Shown here: positions 26,450 through 35,529 of the stretch, in pieces
How positions within the stretch are numbered: position 1 is the first letter of the stretch
Layout of the letters: each line of letters opens with the position of its first letter
NCBI RefSeq assembly: GCF_003473545.1
Contig: NZ_QUCM01000016.1
Location: 18,925-82,924, forward strand
DNA from: Clostridium sp. AM22-11AC
GTDB taxonomy: Bacteria; Bacillota; Clostridia; Lachnospirales; Lachnospiraceae
Direction of reading: 5' to 3'
Length of the DNA: 64,000 nucleotides
Program-made: the position numbers and the translations under genes
The notes under the pieces: model-generated
What the model saw: only the letters and a program-made list of their open reading frames with translations
Database searches by the model: none
Told to the model about the DNA's origin: nothing

Positions 26450-27904
26450 ATGTATCGAAAAAGCGCCAGAGGATGGGAAAAACATCTGGATTTTATGATC
26501 TGGGACCAACTGAGTTTACAGATCGCATTTTTATTGGCTTATATGTTAAGAAATGGCCTTAGCAACCCCTATAGCCATTTAATATACTGTAACGTGGCAT
26601 TTATCTTAGTTGTGATCGATGCCGGCGTACTATTACTCTTTGAATCTTTGAAAAATGTGTTAAAACGTGGATATTATCAGGAATTTGCAATGACAGTAAA
26701 ACATGTGATCCTGGTGATCCTGGTAACTACGTTTTATCTTTTCTATATAAAAAGAAGCGAGGATTATTCCAGACTGGCATTGCTTTATATGACGGTTCTG
26801 TATTTACTTGTTTCTTATCTGACCCGTATCTTGTGGAAAGACCAGCTGAAAAGAAAAATGCGTTCCAGCATGAAACGTTCTCTGTTGATCATAACTACAA
26901 AAAGCATGCTGGATACGGTGGTCTATAATATTCGCAATTTTAATTATGAAATGTTTCATGTTGCAGGTGTGGCAGTGATCGACTGCGATATGGTAGGGCA
27001 TGATTGTGGAGATAGCATTACAGTTGTAGCAAATGCAGACACAGTAGCGGATTACGTCTGCAGGGAATGGGTAGATGAAGTATTTGTAAATCTTCCAGAC
27101 GATGCTCCGTATCCGGAAACGCTGTTAAACCAGCTGACAGAAATGGGCGCGGTTGTTCATATGAAACTGGCAAAGACATCCAACCTGATCGGCGAAAAGA
27201 AATTTGTAGAACGCCTGGGAATCTACACAGTACTGACAACCAGTATCAACTATGCAACTACCAAGCAGCTTTTTATGAAACGCGCTCTGGACATTTTAGG
27301 CGGACTGGTAGGATGCCTGATCACATTGATCCTTACCGTGATCTTAGGACCGTTGATCTACATACAATCTCCCGGACCGATTTTCTTTTCCCAAGTCCGT
27401 GTGGGAAAAAATGGAAAGAAATTCAAAATCTATAAATTCCGCAGTATGTATATGGATGCAGAAGAGCGGAAGAAAGAACTGATGAAACAAAACCGTGTAA
27501 AAGACGGTATGATGTTTAAACTGGAATGGGATCCACGAATCATCGGAACCAAGAAACTTCCGGATGGTACAATAAAGAAAGGAATTGGAAATATCATTCG
27601 AGACTTCAGCCTGGATGAATTCCCACAGTTCTTTAACGTATTAAAAGGTGACATGAGCCTTGTAGGCACAAGACCGCCGACGGTAGATGAATGGGACAAA
27701 TATGATCTTCACCACCGTGCCCGCCTTGCCACCAAACCTGGCATTACAGGAATGTGGCAGGTCAGCGGACGAAGCAACATCACTGACTTCGAGGATGTAG
27801 TAAAACTCGACAGGCAGTACATTGCAGAGTGGAACTTTGCTCTGGATATAAAGATCCTTTTCAAAACCGTACTGGTTGTATTCAAACGGGACGGTGCGAT
27901 GTAG
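26450..27904 (+). CDS. Undecaprenyl-phosphate sugar-1-phosphate transferase (priming enzyme)
   Basis: Polyisoprenyl-phosphate hexose-1-phosphate transferase of 484 residues that starts repeat-unit assembly on the lipid carrier. Four hydrophobic segments lie in the first 135 residues, then a nucleotide-binding-like middle part, and the catalytic bacterial sugar transferase domain from about residue 275 (KRALDILGGLVGC), with PIFFSQVRVGKNGKKFKIYKF, RDFSLDEFPQFFNVLKGDMS and TKPGITGMWQVSGRSN. It resembles CpsE/WbaP. The donor sugar (UDP-glucose or UDP-galactose) is not decided by these motifs. Confidence 0.92.
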   Translation: MYRKSARGWEKHLDFMIWDQLSLQIAFLLAYMLRNGLSNPYSHLIYCNVAFILVVIDAGVLLLFESLKNVLKRGYYQEFAMTVKHVILVILVTTFYLFYIKRSEDYSRLALLYMTVLYLLVSYLTRILWKDQLKRKMRSSMKRSLLIITTKSMLDTVVYNIRNFNYEMFHVAGVAVIDCDMVGHDCGDSITVVANADTVADYVCREWVDEVFVNLPDDAPYPETLLNQLTEMGAVVHMKLAKTSNLIGEKKFVERLGIYTVLTTSINYATTKQLFMKRALDILGGLVGCLITLILTVILGPLIYIQSPGPIFFSQVRVGKNGKKFKIYKFRSMYMDAEERKKELMKQNRVKDGMMFKLEWDPRIIGTKKLPDGTIKKGIGNIIRDFSLDEFPQFFNVLKGDMSLVGTRPPTVDEWDKYDLHHRARLATKPGITGMWQVSGRSNITDFEDVVKLDRQYIAEWNFALDIKILFKTVLVVFKRDGAM

Positions 27905-28007
27905 GATCACAAATTAATGGTATACTAATTGTATACAAGGTGGCTTCGTAAAATGATCATAAAGCGGTCATGAAGTTCACCGAACTGGATAAAAATGAGA
28001 AGACATG

Positions 28008-28044
28008 GGGCTTGTATATGAACCAAAATGTCATATGCAAGCCC
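28008..28044 (+). other. Hairpin in the gap after the priming transferase
   Basis: 28008-28020 pairs with 28032-28044 (one G-T pair); no T-run follows directly. The 27905-28143 gap also has GTATAC twice (near 27917 and 27929). A promoter for the downstream genes is possible but not convincing. From here on base and codon use change, pointing to a cassette boundary. Confidence 0.55.
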
Positions 28045-28143
28045 GAAAAAAGAGGCGTTTTTGGTACGCACTGAGAAATGTCTACTCAACAAGAAATTCC
28101 CACGTATTTTTCAAAATAAAGAAATAGGAAAGCTTTAAATCAT

Positions 28144-28578
28144 ATGGAAAAGAAATTAGCTATTTCTATGTTTGGTCAAAAAAGACTGAGCAGAGAAGGC
28201 GGAATTGAAATTGTTGTAAAAGAACTTTGCACCAGAATGGCGCAAGATGGGCATAAGATTACTTGCTATAACCGGTCGGGACATCATGTAAGCGGGGCAG
28301 AGTTTGATAAAAAAAATGAATATAAAGGCATTTGCCAAAAATCTGTTCCAACGATTGAAAAAAAGGGATTAGCAGCTGTTAGTTCATCTTTTTTTGCAGC
28401 ACTTTACAGTGCATTTGGAAAATATGATGTTGTACATATTCACGCGGAAGGACCAGCTTTTTTCTCATGGCTGCCAAAGATGTTTGGTAAAAGGGTCGTG
28501 GTTACAATACATGGGGAGTGTGAAATAATATGGACAACCAGAAAAAAGCCTGATTTCATGCGGGTTTGCGCGGCTTGA
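28144..28578 (+). pseudogene. Truncated glycosyltransferase family 4 (first copy)
   Basis: The first 120 or so residues are about 85 percent like those of the intact gene at 28900, through GKRVVVTIHG, and then the reading frame runs into unrelated sequence and stops at residue 144. The Rossmann-fold acceptor half is kept but the donor-binding C-terminal half with the E-x7-E region is missing, so it should be inactive. The copies differ by many synonymous changes, so this is an old duplication or the product of recombination between related loci. Confidence 0.88.
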
Positions 28579-28899
28579 CCTTTTCACCTCAACTTGTTTC
28601 TGCTTGTCATGGTGCGTTAGGGCCTGCGTGTTTTCAGGGGTTAATGGCTTCTGGTTGCGCTCTATACTTAACCCACCACAGCGAAAGCTGATAGAGCAGA
28701 AAACAGAATGAGGAGGTACGAGGACAAGCCTGCGTATAGATTGTTGCTGCAATCTGTATACAGGCTTGTTGTTGTGCTATGAAGTAGGAAAGGTGAATAG
28801 TGAAAGATGAGCATGACAATTTAAGGAAAAGAACTGCTGGGATTGTGTATAAGCCTAGGACAAGAATAGAAACTATGGAATGACGGTTGGAGAGAAGTA
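28517..28899. other. Foreign insert with strong hairpin between the two glycosyltransferase copies
   Basis: Similarity between the two glycosyltransferase copies stops near 28516. The following 380 bases carry no plausible gene. A 19-bp imperfect stem (ACAAGCCTGCGTATAGATT at 28724-28742 with 28751-28769) has an 8-base loop. The stretch may be the scar of a mobile element, but no terminal repeats or transposase could be recognised. Confidence 0.5.
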
Positions 28900-30024
28900 A
28901 TGGAAGAAAAAATCAGACTTGCGGTTTTCGGACAGAAACGTCTTTCGCGTGAAGGCGGGATAGAGATTGTTGTAAAAGAGTTATGCACCCGAATGGCACA
29001 GAATGGTTGTGATATAACTTGCTACAATAGAGCAGGCCATCATGTGAGCGGTGCAGAGTATGACAAAACAATTGAATATGATGGCATCCGTCAAAAGGTT
29101 GTTCCGACCATTGAGAAGAAGGGACTTGCAGCGGTAAGCTCTTCCTTTTTCGCAGCACTTTGTAGTGCATTTGGAAGATATGATGTGGTGCATATCCATG
29201 CGGAAGGTCCTGCTTTTTTCTGTTGGATACCAAAACTTTTTGGCAAGCGTGTAATCAGCACTATTCACGGTTTGGACTGGGCCCGCGAAAAATGGAAATT
29301 TGGCGTTGGATCAAAATTTATCCGGCAGGGTGAAAAAAATGCCGTAAAATATGCAGATGAAATCATTGTTCTAAGCAAAGGCGTTCAGAAATATTTCATG
29401 GAGACCTACGGAAGGGAGACACATTTTATCCCTAATGGTGTCAATCGGCCAGAGGTTCGGGAGGCAAAGCTGATCACGGATCATTTTGGACTGGAAAAGG
29501 ATTCCTACATACTGTTCCTCGGTCGTCTGGTGCCGGAGAAGGGGATTCGATATCTGGTTGAGGCATTCAAGAATGTCAAGACAGATAAAAAACTGGTCAT
29601 CGCAGGTGGCTCTAGTGATACGGATTCCTTTATGGAGGAATTGAAAGAACTGGCGAAGGGTGACGATCGGATTCTTTTTACTGGGTTTGTGCAGGGAGCA
29701 ATGCTGGATGAACTGTACAGCAACGCTTACATTTACACGCTGCCGTCCGATCTGGAAGGAATGCCATTAAGTCTGCTGGAGGCGATGAGCTACGGCAATT
29801 GCTGTCTGGTATCCGACATTCCAGAGTGTGCAGAGGTTGTGGAAGATAAGGCGTTGATTTTCAAAAAGTCAGATGTAGAGGACTTGCGAGAAAAATTGCA
29901 AGATGCCTGTGACCATCCTGAAATGGTTATGAAAATGAAGAATCAGGCTGCTGACTTTATCTGCGAGAAATATAACTGGGATGAAGTTGTAAAGGAAACG
30001 ATGAAGTTATACACAGGAAAATAA
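28900..30024 (+). CDS. Glycosyltransferase family 4
   Basis: GT-B fold glycosyltransferase of 374 residues, probably cytoplasmic and acting on the lipid-linked repeat unit. The N-terminal SREGGIEIVVKELCTRMA and the C-terminal donor site ILFLGRLVPEKGIRYLVEAF, with the E-x7-E pattern in PSDLEGMPLSLLEAMSYG, are typical of GT4. The sugar donor and acceptor are unknown. An N-terminal copy of the same gene lies just upstream in truncated form. The epimerase gene follows after 80 bases. Confidence 0.9.
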   Translation: MEEKIRLAVFGQKRLSREGGIEIVVKELCTRMAQNGCDITCYNRAGHHVSGAEYDKTIEYDGIRQKVVPTIEKKGLAAVSSSFFAALCSAFGRYDVVHIHAEGPAFFCWIPKLFGKRVISTIHGLDWAREKWKFGVGSKFIRQGEKNAVKYADEIIVLSKGVQKYFMETYGRETHFIPNGVNRPEVREAKLITDHFGLEKDSYILFLGRLVPEKGIRYLVEAFKNVKTDKKLVIAGGSSDTDSFMEELKELAKGDDRILFTGFVQGAMLDELYSNAYIYTLPSDLEGMPLSLLEAMSYGNCCLVSDIPECAEVVEDKALIFKKSDVEDLREKLQDACDHPEMVMKMKNQAADFICEKYNWDEVVKETMKLYTGK

Positions 30025-30103
30025 TATATTAGAGTCAACTGTTCCAATAAAAGTAGTAAGACACAATATACACTCTTCTAAAATTAATAAGGAGACAAAT
30101 GCA

Positions 30104-31153
30104 ATGAGTACAATAAATTTGGATAATAAAACTATTTTAGTCACAGGCGCAGCGGGCTTTATAGGTTCCAACCTTGTGAAGCGAATCTATCAGGAAGCAC
30201 CTTCCGCTGCGGTCGTTGGTATCGACAACATGAATGACTACTACGATGTAGCACTGAAAGAGTTCCGTCTGAATGAGCTGGCCAAGTATCCCACATTTAC
30301 TTTTGTCAAAGGCAACATCGCTGACAAAGTACTGATTACTGAGTTGTTCGAGAAGTACAAGCCATCTGTGGTCGTTAACCTTGCAGCACAGGCTGGTGTG
30401 CGCTACTCCATCACCAACCCGGATGCTTATGTGGAATCCAACTTGGTCGGCTTCTTTAATATTCTCGAAGCCTGCCGTCATTGCGAGAGTCTGGAGCATC
30501 TGGTGTATGCTTCTTCTTCCTCCGTCTACGGTTCCAACAAGAAGGTTCCGTACAGCACCGACGACAAGGTAGATAATCCGGTTTCTCTCTATGCAGCAAC
30601 CAAAAAATCCAATGAACTGATGGCACACGCCTACTCCAAACTCTACAATATTCCTTCCACCGGTCTGCGTTTCTTCACTGTGTATGGTCCGGCAGGGCGT
30701 CCTGACATGGCTTACTTCGGCTTTACCAACAAACTAGTGAAGGGCGAGACCATCAAGATTTTCAACTACGGCAACTGCAAGCGTGACTTTACTTATGTGG
30801 ATGACATCGTTGAGGGCGTTGTCCGTGTGATGAAGAAGGCACCGGACAAAAAGAATGGCGAGGACGGTTTGCCGATTCCGCCGTATGCAGTTTACAACAT
30901 CGGCAATCAGAATCCAGAAAATCTGCTGGACTTCGTGCAGATTTTGAGTGAGGAGCTGGTTCGTGCAAAGGTTCTGCCGGAAGATTATGACTTCGAGGCA
31001 CACAAAGAGCTGGTTCCGATGCAGCCGGGTGATGTACCTGTGACCTATGCAGATACCAGTGCGTTGGAGCGTGACTTCGGATATAAGCCCTCTACCAGTT
31101 TGCGCGAGGGTTTGCGGAAGTTCGCTGAGTGGTACGCAAAGTTCTACAAATAA
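30104..31153 (+). CDS. UDP-glucuronate 4-epimerase-like nucleotide sugar epimerase
   Basis: Extended short-chain dehydrogenase of 349 residues. It has the NAD motif TGAAGFIGSNL (about 15-25), the catalytic SSSSVYG and the YAATKKSNE Tyr-x3-Lys pair. The stretches IDNMNDYYDVALKEFRL and QAGVRYSITNPDAYVESNL are characteristic of UDP-glucuronate 4-epimerases (LspL/Cap1J/GAE type), which interconvert UDP-glucuronate and UDP-galacturonate. The UDP-glucose dehydrogenase gene at 33125 supplies the substrate, and the kinase and nucleotidyltransferase between them fit a galacturonate theme. Confidence 0.88.
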   Translation: MSTINLDNKTILVTGAAGFIGSNLVKRIYQEAPSAAVVGIDNMNDYYDVALKEFRLNELAKYPTFTFVKGNIADKVLITELFEKYKPSVVVNLAAQAGVRYSITNPDAYVESNLVGFFNILEACRHCESLEHLVYASSSSVYGSNKKVPYSTDDKVDNPVSLYAATKKSNELMAHAYSKLYNIPSTGLRFFTVYGPAGRPDMAYFGFTNKLVKGETIKIFNYGNCKRDFTYVDDIVEGVVRVMKKAPDKKNGEDGLPIPPYAVYNIGNQNPENLLDFVQILSEELVRAKVLPEDYDFEAHKELVPMQPGDVPVTYADTSALERDFGYKPSTSLREGLRKFAEWYAKFYK

Positions 31154-31175
31154 TGAAGAATAGGAAAATAAACCG

Positions 31176-32348
31176 ATGAAGTGTGTTGAGGTTTACAAGG
31201 AATTATATCATCAGGAACCGTTTGATGTGGCGTTCTGCCCGTACCGCATCAGTCCGCTGGGTGCGCATATCGACCATCAGTACGGAAAAATCAATGGTTT
31301 GGCAATCGACAAGGGAATCCACATGGCCTACCACCCGAAACAGAATGGTGTGGTGGAGTTGCAGTCGCTGAACTTCCCGAAGCGTGCCCAGTTCTTTGTA
31401 AATGCAGTGCCGGAAGAAAAGCAGGGAGACTGGGCTGATCATCTGCGTGGTGCGGCAAAGATGCTGGGAGAAAAGTACCGCCTGAAAGTTGGTCTGTCTG
31501 GCATTATCGAGGGTAGCCTGCCGATTGGCGGTTTGTCCTCGTCGGCTTCGGTCATTATTTGCTTTTTGTCTGCACTGTGCAAAGTGAATGGTATCCATCT
31601 AGAGCCGATGGAGATGATTCTCACGGCGAAGGCCGCAGAAAACCAGTATGTTGGTGTTGCTTGCGGCAAGCTCGACCAGAGCTGCGAAGTTCTTTCTAAG
31701 AAAAACCATCTACTGTACCTCGATACGAAAGATGACAGCTATGAACTGATCCCTACCAGTGAGAAAATGAAGCCTTATAAGGTGGCAATCTTCTTCTCCG
31801 GCTTGGAGCGTTCTTTGAAAAACTCTAAGTACAATCTGCGGCAGGACGAGTGCAAGGCAGCGGCCTATGCACTAATGGGCTATGCAGGGATGGACTATGA
31901 CACCTTTGCAAATACCCGGCTGCGCGATGTGCCGTATGAGGTGTTTGAAGCCTATAAAGACCGTCTGCCAGAATTGTGGCGTAGACGCGCAGAACACTAT
32001 TACAGCGAGTTTGCTCGTGCCGAAAAGGGTGCAGAACTGTGGCGTAAAGGTGATTTGGAAGGCTACGGTCAGCTGGTTTTCGAGAGTGGCAAATCTTCCA
32101 TTTATAATTACGAGTGTGGCTGCGATGAATTGAAAAAACTGTATGAAATTATGGCTGACACTGATGGTATCTACGGTGGCCGCTTCTCCGGTGCGGGATT
32201 CAAAGGCTGCTGCATGGCGCTGATTGACCCAGACAAGGCCGAAGATATTGAAGCAAAGGTCACAGCAGAGTATCTGAAAGCGTTCCCGGCATTGGAAGGT
32301 AAGTACAGTTTCCATCTGTGCGAGAGTGCCGATGGTGTGGAACTGTAA
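31176..32348 (+). CDS. GHMP kinase resembling galacturonokinase/galactokinase
   Basis: Sugar 1-kinase of 390 residues. The substrate motif reads CPYRISPLGAHIDHQYG instead of the GEHTDY-type motif of galactokinase; the same GAHIDHQ form is, to my knowledge, a feature of plant galacturonokinase. The ATP loop LPIGGLSSSASV (about residues 111-122) and the C-terminal GGRFSGAGFKGCCMAL are intact GHMP motifs. With the neighbouring epimerase and nucleotidyltransferase it could salvage free galacturonate to UDP-galacturonate. Plain galactokinase or another hexose kinase cannot be excluded from sequence alone. Confidence 0.8.
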   Translation: MKCVEVYKELYHQEPFDVAFCPYRISPLGAHIDHQYGKINGLAIDKGIHMAYHPKQNGVVELQSLNFPKRAQFFVNAVPEEKQGDWADHLRGAAKMLGEKYRLKVGLSGIIEGSLPIGGLSSSASVIICFLSALCKVNGIHLEPMEMILTAKAAENQYVGVACGKLDQSCEVLSKKNHLLYLDTKDDSYELIPTSEKMKPYKVAIFFSGLERSLKNSKYNLRQDECKAAAYALMGYAGMDYDTFANTRLRDVPYEVFEAYKDRLPELWRRRAEHYYSEFARAEKGAELWRKGDLEGYGQLVFESGKSSIYNYECGCDELKKLYEIMADTDGIYGGRFSGAGFKGCCMALIDPDKAEDIEAKVTAEYLKAFPALEGKYSFHLCESADGVEL

Positions 32349-32361
32349 GGAGAATACATAG

Positions 32362-33102
32362 ATGAAATGTTTGATTTTAGCAGCGGGCTACGCTACACGG
32401 CTTTATCCGCTGACGGAGAATTTTCCGAAGCCGCTCCTGAAAGTGGGAGAAAAGTCCATCCTCGATTGGCTGGTGGATGATTTAGTGGATACCACCGATA
32501 TTGACGAATTTGTGGTAATTTCCAACCACAAGTTCGCGCAGCATTTTGAGGATTGGAAAAGCAATAAGCAAAAGACGCGGCCTTATGAGATTACTGTAAT
32601 CGACGATGGCACAAGCACCAATGAAACTCGTCTGGGAGCAGTCAAAGATATTCAGCTGGCGGTGGAAAAGCTGAATTTAGCTGATGATTTGCTGGTTATG
32701 GCTGGCGACAATGTGCTGGATTTCAGTCTTTCCAAGTTCGTGGAGTTCGCAAAGGAAAAGGATACTTCCTGTGTGATGTGCCATGTGGAAAATGAACTGA
32801 AAAAGCAGCAGAAAACGGCGATTATCACGTTGGATGGCAATGACCTGATTACCAGCTATGAGGAAAAGCCGAAAGAGCCGAAAGGAAATCTGGCTGTGCC
32901 GCCGTTCTATTGCTACCGTGCCTGTGATGTAAAGCGGATTCAGGAAGCACTGGACAATGGCTGCGGTTATGACGCACCAGGTAGCTTTGCCGCATGGCTG
33001 AGCAAACAGACCCCAATGCACGCTTACGTTATGCCGGGCAAACGGTATGACATTGGCGATATTAACAGCTATGAGTATGTGAAGAGTGTGTTCTCAAGAT
33101 AA
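32362..33102 (+). CDS. Sugar-1-phosphate nucleotidyltransferase
   Basis: Rossmann-like NTP transferase of 246 residues. The N-terminal signature is [26 protein letters not shown], with the Gly-rich loop altered to AAGYATRL as in several non-RmlA members, and a later MAGDNVLDF holds the metal-binding Asp. It is shorter than RmlA (about 290). Directly behind the galacturonokinase-like gene (13 bases), it may convert that enzyme's sugar phosphate to a UDP-sugar. Substrate is inferred from context only. Confidence 0.82.
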   Translation: MKCLILAAGYATRLYPLTENFPKPLLKVGEKSILDWLVDDLVDTTDIDEFVVISNHKFAQHFEDWKSNKQKTRPYEITVIDDGTSTNETRLGAVKDIQLAVEKLNLADDLLVMAGDNVLDFSLSKFVEFAKEKDTSCVMCHVENELKKQQKTAIITLDGNDLITSYEEKPKEPKGNLAVPPFYCYRACDVKRIQEALDNGCGYDAPGSFAAWLSKQTPMHAYVMPGKRYDIGDINSYEYVKSVFSR

Positions 33103-33124
33103 GTATACAAGGGAGAAAGTAATA

Positions 33125-34375
33125 ATGAAGGAGTTTAAAGATTTGAAAATTGCCGTGGCCGGTACGGGATATGTTGGGCTTTCGCTGGCAGTGTTGCTGG
33201 CACAGCACCATCAGGTAACGGCTTTGGATATCGTTCCTGAGAAGGTGGAGATGATCAATAACAAGAAATCTCCGATTCGGGACGAATACATTGAGAAGTA
33301 TCTGGCAGAAAAGGAGCTGGATCTGACTGCAACTCTGGATGCCAAGGAAGCGTATTCTGATGCTGATTTTGTTGTCATTGCAGCTCCTACCAACTATGAC
33401 AGCAAGAAAAATTTCTTTGATACCTCTGCAGTTGAAGCGGTTATCAAACTGGTAATTGAGTATAACCCGGAAGCAATTATGGTGATAAAGTCCACGATTC
33501 CTGTTGGCTTCACAGCAAGTGTCCGCGAAAAATATCACTGCGACAATATTATCTTCAGCCCGGAGTTTCTGCGCGAGTCGAAGGCCCTGTATGACAATCT
33601 GTATCCTTCCCGTATCATCGTCGGAACCGACGTGGATAATGCTCGACTGGTAAAGGCAGCACACACTTTTGCAGAACTCCTGCAGGAAGGCGCAATTAAA
33701 GAGAACATTGACACTCTGTTCATGGGCTTTACTGAGGCAGAGGCAGTTAAGCTGTTCGCCAACACCTATCTGGCACTGCGTGTCAGCTACTTCAACGAAC
33801 TGGATACCTATGCTGAGATGAAGGGACTGAACACTCAGCAAATCATTGACGGTGTTTGCCTGGATCCTCGTATTGGTACTCATTACAATAATCCTTCCTT
33901 TGGTTATGGTGGATATTGCCTGCCGAAAGACACCAAGCAGCTGCTGGCGAACTACGCCGATGTACCGGAAAACCTGATTGAAGCAATTGTCGAGAGCAAT
34001 AGAACTCGTAAAGATTTTATTGCTGATCGTGTGCTTGAAATTGCTGGTGCCTATGAAGCAAATGACAGCTGGGATGAAAACAAGGAGAAGGAAGTAGTGG
34101 TTGGCGTATATCGTCTGACCATGAAGAGTAACAGCGACAACTTCCGACAGAGTTCCATTCAGGGGGTCATGAAGCGTATTAAGGCCAAGGGAGCAACGGT
34201 GATTATTTACGAACCGACTCTGAAAGATGGCGAGACTTTCTTCGGAAGTAAGGTTGTAAATGATCTGGCGAAGTTCAAAGAAATGAGCCAGGCGATTATT
34301 GCAAATAGATATGATAGTTGCTTGGATGATGTGAAGGACAAGGTTTATACAAGAGATATTTTCCAGAGGGATTAA
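33125..34375 (+). CDS. ugd: UDP-glucose 6-dehydrogenase
   Basis: NAD-dependent four-electron oxidoreductase of 416 residues that makes UDP-glucuronate. It shows the NAD motif [58 protein letters not shown] and the catalytic Cys in [15 protein letters not shown] (about residue 263). The start at 33125 follows GGGAGAAAG; the longer frame from 33086 overlaps the preceding gene. It provides substrate for the 4-epimerase at 30104, so the polysaccharide probably contains uronic acids. Confidence 0.93.
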   Translation: MKEFKDLKIAVAGTGYVGLSLAVLLAQHHQVTALDIVPEKVEMINNKKSPIRDEYIEKYLAEKELDLTATLDAKEAYSDADFVVIAAPTNYDSKKNFFDTSAVEAVIKLVIEYNPEAIMVIKSTIPVGFTASVREKYHCDNIIFSPEFLRESKALYDNLYPSRIIVGTDVDNARLVKAAHTFAELLQEGAIKENIDTLFMGFTEAEAVKLFANTYLALRVSYFNELDTYAEMKGLNTQQIIDGVCLDPRIGTHYNNPSFGYGGYCLPKDTKQLLANYADVPENLIEAIVESNRTRKDFIADRVLEIAGAYEANDSWDENKEKEVVVGVYRLTMKSNSDNFRQSSIQGVMKRIKAKGATVIIYEPTLKDGETFFGSKVVNDLAKFKEMSQAIIANRYDSCLDDVKDKVYTRDIFQRD

Positions 34376-34412
34376 TGGAGACGATAGAACGGCGCAGAAA
34401 GGAGAACGGACA

Positions 34413-35495
34413 GTGATAAGAATTTTACAAGTTGTAAATGACATGCATCGCGCTGGGTTGGAAACGATGCTGATGAATTATTATCGGAATATTGATCGTG
34501 AGAGAGTTCAGTTCGACTTTCTGACGCACCGACCGGAGAAAAGCGATTACGACGATGAAATTGTTAGCCTTGGAGGTAAGGTTTACTATGCTCCGAGATT
34601 GTATCCACAGAATTACCCGGCATATTTCAAATATATGAAGCAATTTTGGGCGGAGCATCCGGAGTACAAAATCGTTCATTCACATATTGACTCCATGAGC
34701 TATCTCCCTCTTCTGACAGCGAAGAAGGCAGGTGTACCTGTGAGAATTGCTCACAGCCATAACACCTCTATTGACAAGGATTTTAAGTATATTCTGAAGC
34801 AACTGTTCCGATATGGTATTAACTCTGTTGCTAACTATCACTTAGCGTGTGGATCGGAAGCGGGACGGTTTCTGTACAGAAATGATGATTTCAAGGTTAT
34901 TCCGAACGCGGTTGATGCTGAGCAGTTCTATTTCAATGCAGATGTCAGGGCTGATAAGAGAAAAGAATTGGGCCTCACAGATCAGTTTGTTATCGGACAT
35001 GTTGGGCGTTTGTCTTATCAGAAAAACCATAGGTTCCTGCTGAAAATTTTTGCTGAAATTGTCAAAAAAGAACAGAACGCGATTCTGCTGCTGGCAGGCA
35101 CCGGCGAAAAGGAGCAGGAACTTAGAGCGTTGGTCGAGCAGCTTGCATTGAACAACCAGGTGGTGTTTCTTGGCAATAGGAGCGATGTCGCAGAGCTTTA
35201 TCAGGCCATGGATGTTTTTGTGTTACCATCCCACTTTGAAGGAATTCCAGTGGTGGGTGTTGAAGCTCAGTTCGCGGACTTGCCTTGTGTTTTTTCTGAT
35301 AAGGTCCCCAGCGAAGTCGCATTCAGTGAGAAAGTATGTTTTCTTCCATTGAGTGATTCTCCGGAAGCGTGGGCTAATCGAATTATTGCGTGTAGAGGGC
35401 AGGGAAGAAGTTCTGACCGGAATGAAATTGTAAATAGCCATTATGATATCAAAACTGCGTACAAAATTTTGCAGGATTACTATCTTGCCTTTTGA
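34413..35495 (+). CDS. Glycosyltransferase family 4 (EpsF-like)
   Basis: GT-B glycosyltransferase of 360 residues with a GTG start behind GGAGAACG. The N-terminus IRILQVVNDMHRAGLETMLMNYYR is like EpsF/CapM-type enzymes, and the donor site has GHVGRLSYQKNHRFLL and the E-x7-E type region PSHFEGIPVVGVEAQ. It should transfer one sugar of the repeat unit at the inner membrane face. Sugar specificity cannot be read from sequence. It lies 38 bases behind the dehydrogenase gene. Confidence 0.88.
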   Translation: MIRILQVVNDMHRAGLETMLMNYYRNIDRERVQFDFLTHRPEKSDYDDEIVSLGGKVYYAPRLYPQNYPAYFKYMKQFWAEHPEYKIVHSHIDSMSYLPLLTAKKAGVPVRIAHSHNTSIDKDFKYILKQLFRYGINSVANYHLACGSEAGRFLYRNDDFKVIPNAVDAEQFYFNADVRADKRKELGLTDQFVIGHVGRLSYQKNHRFLLKIFAEIVKKEQNAILLLAGTGEKEQELRALVEQLALNNQVVFLGNRSDVAELYQAMDVFVLPSHFEGIPVVGVEAQFADLPCVFSDKVPSEVAFSEKVCFLPLSDSPEAWANRIIACRGQGRSSDRNEIVNSHYDIKTAYKILQDYYLAF

Positions 35496-35529
35496 TTGGT
35501 ATTTGCAATATTTTTCGTGGAGGGAATAA

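Noticed and set aside
33062..34444. Minus-strand open frame of 460 codons
   Set aside because: Long, but exactly antisense to the UDP-glucose dehydrogenase gene; the product is Cys/His/Leu-rich without known motifs.
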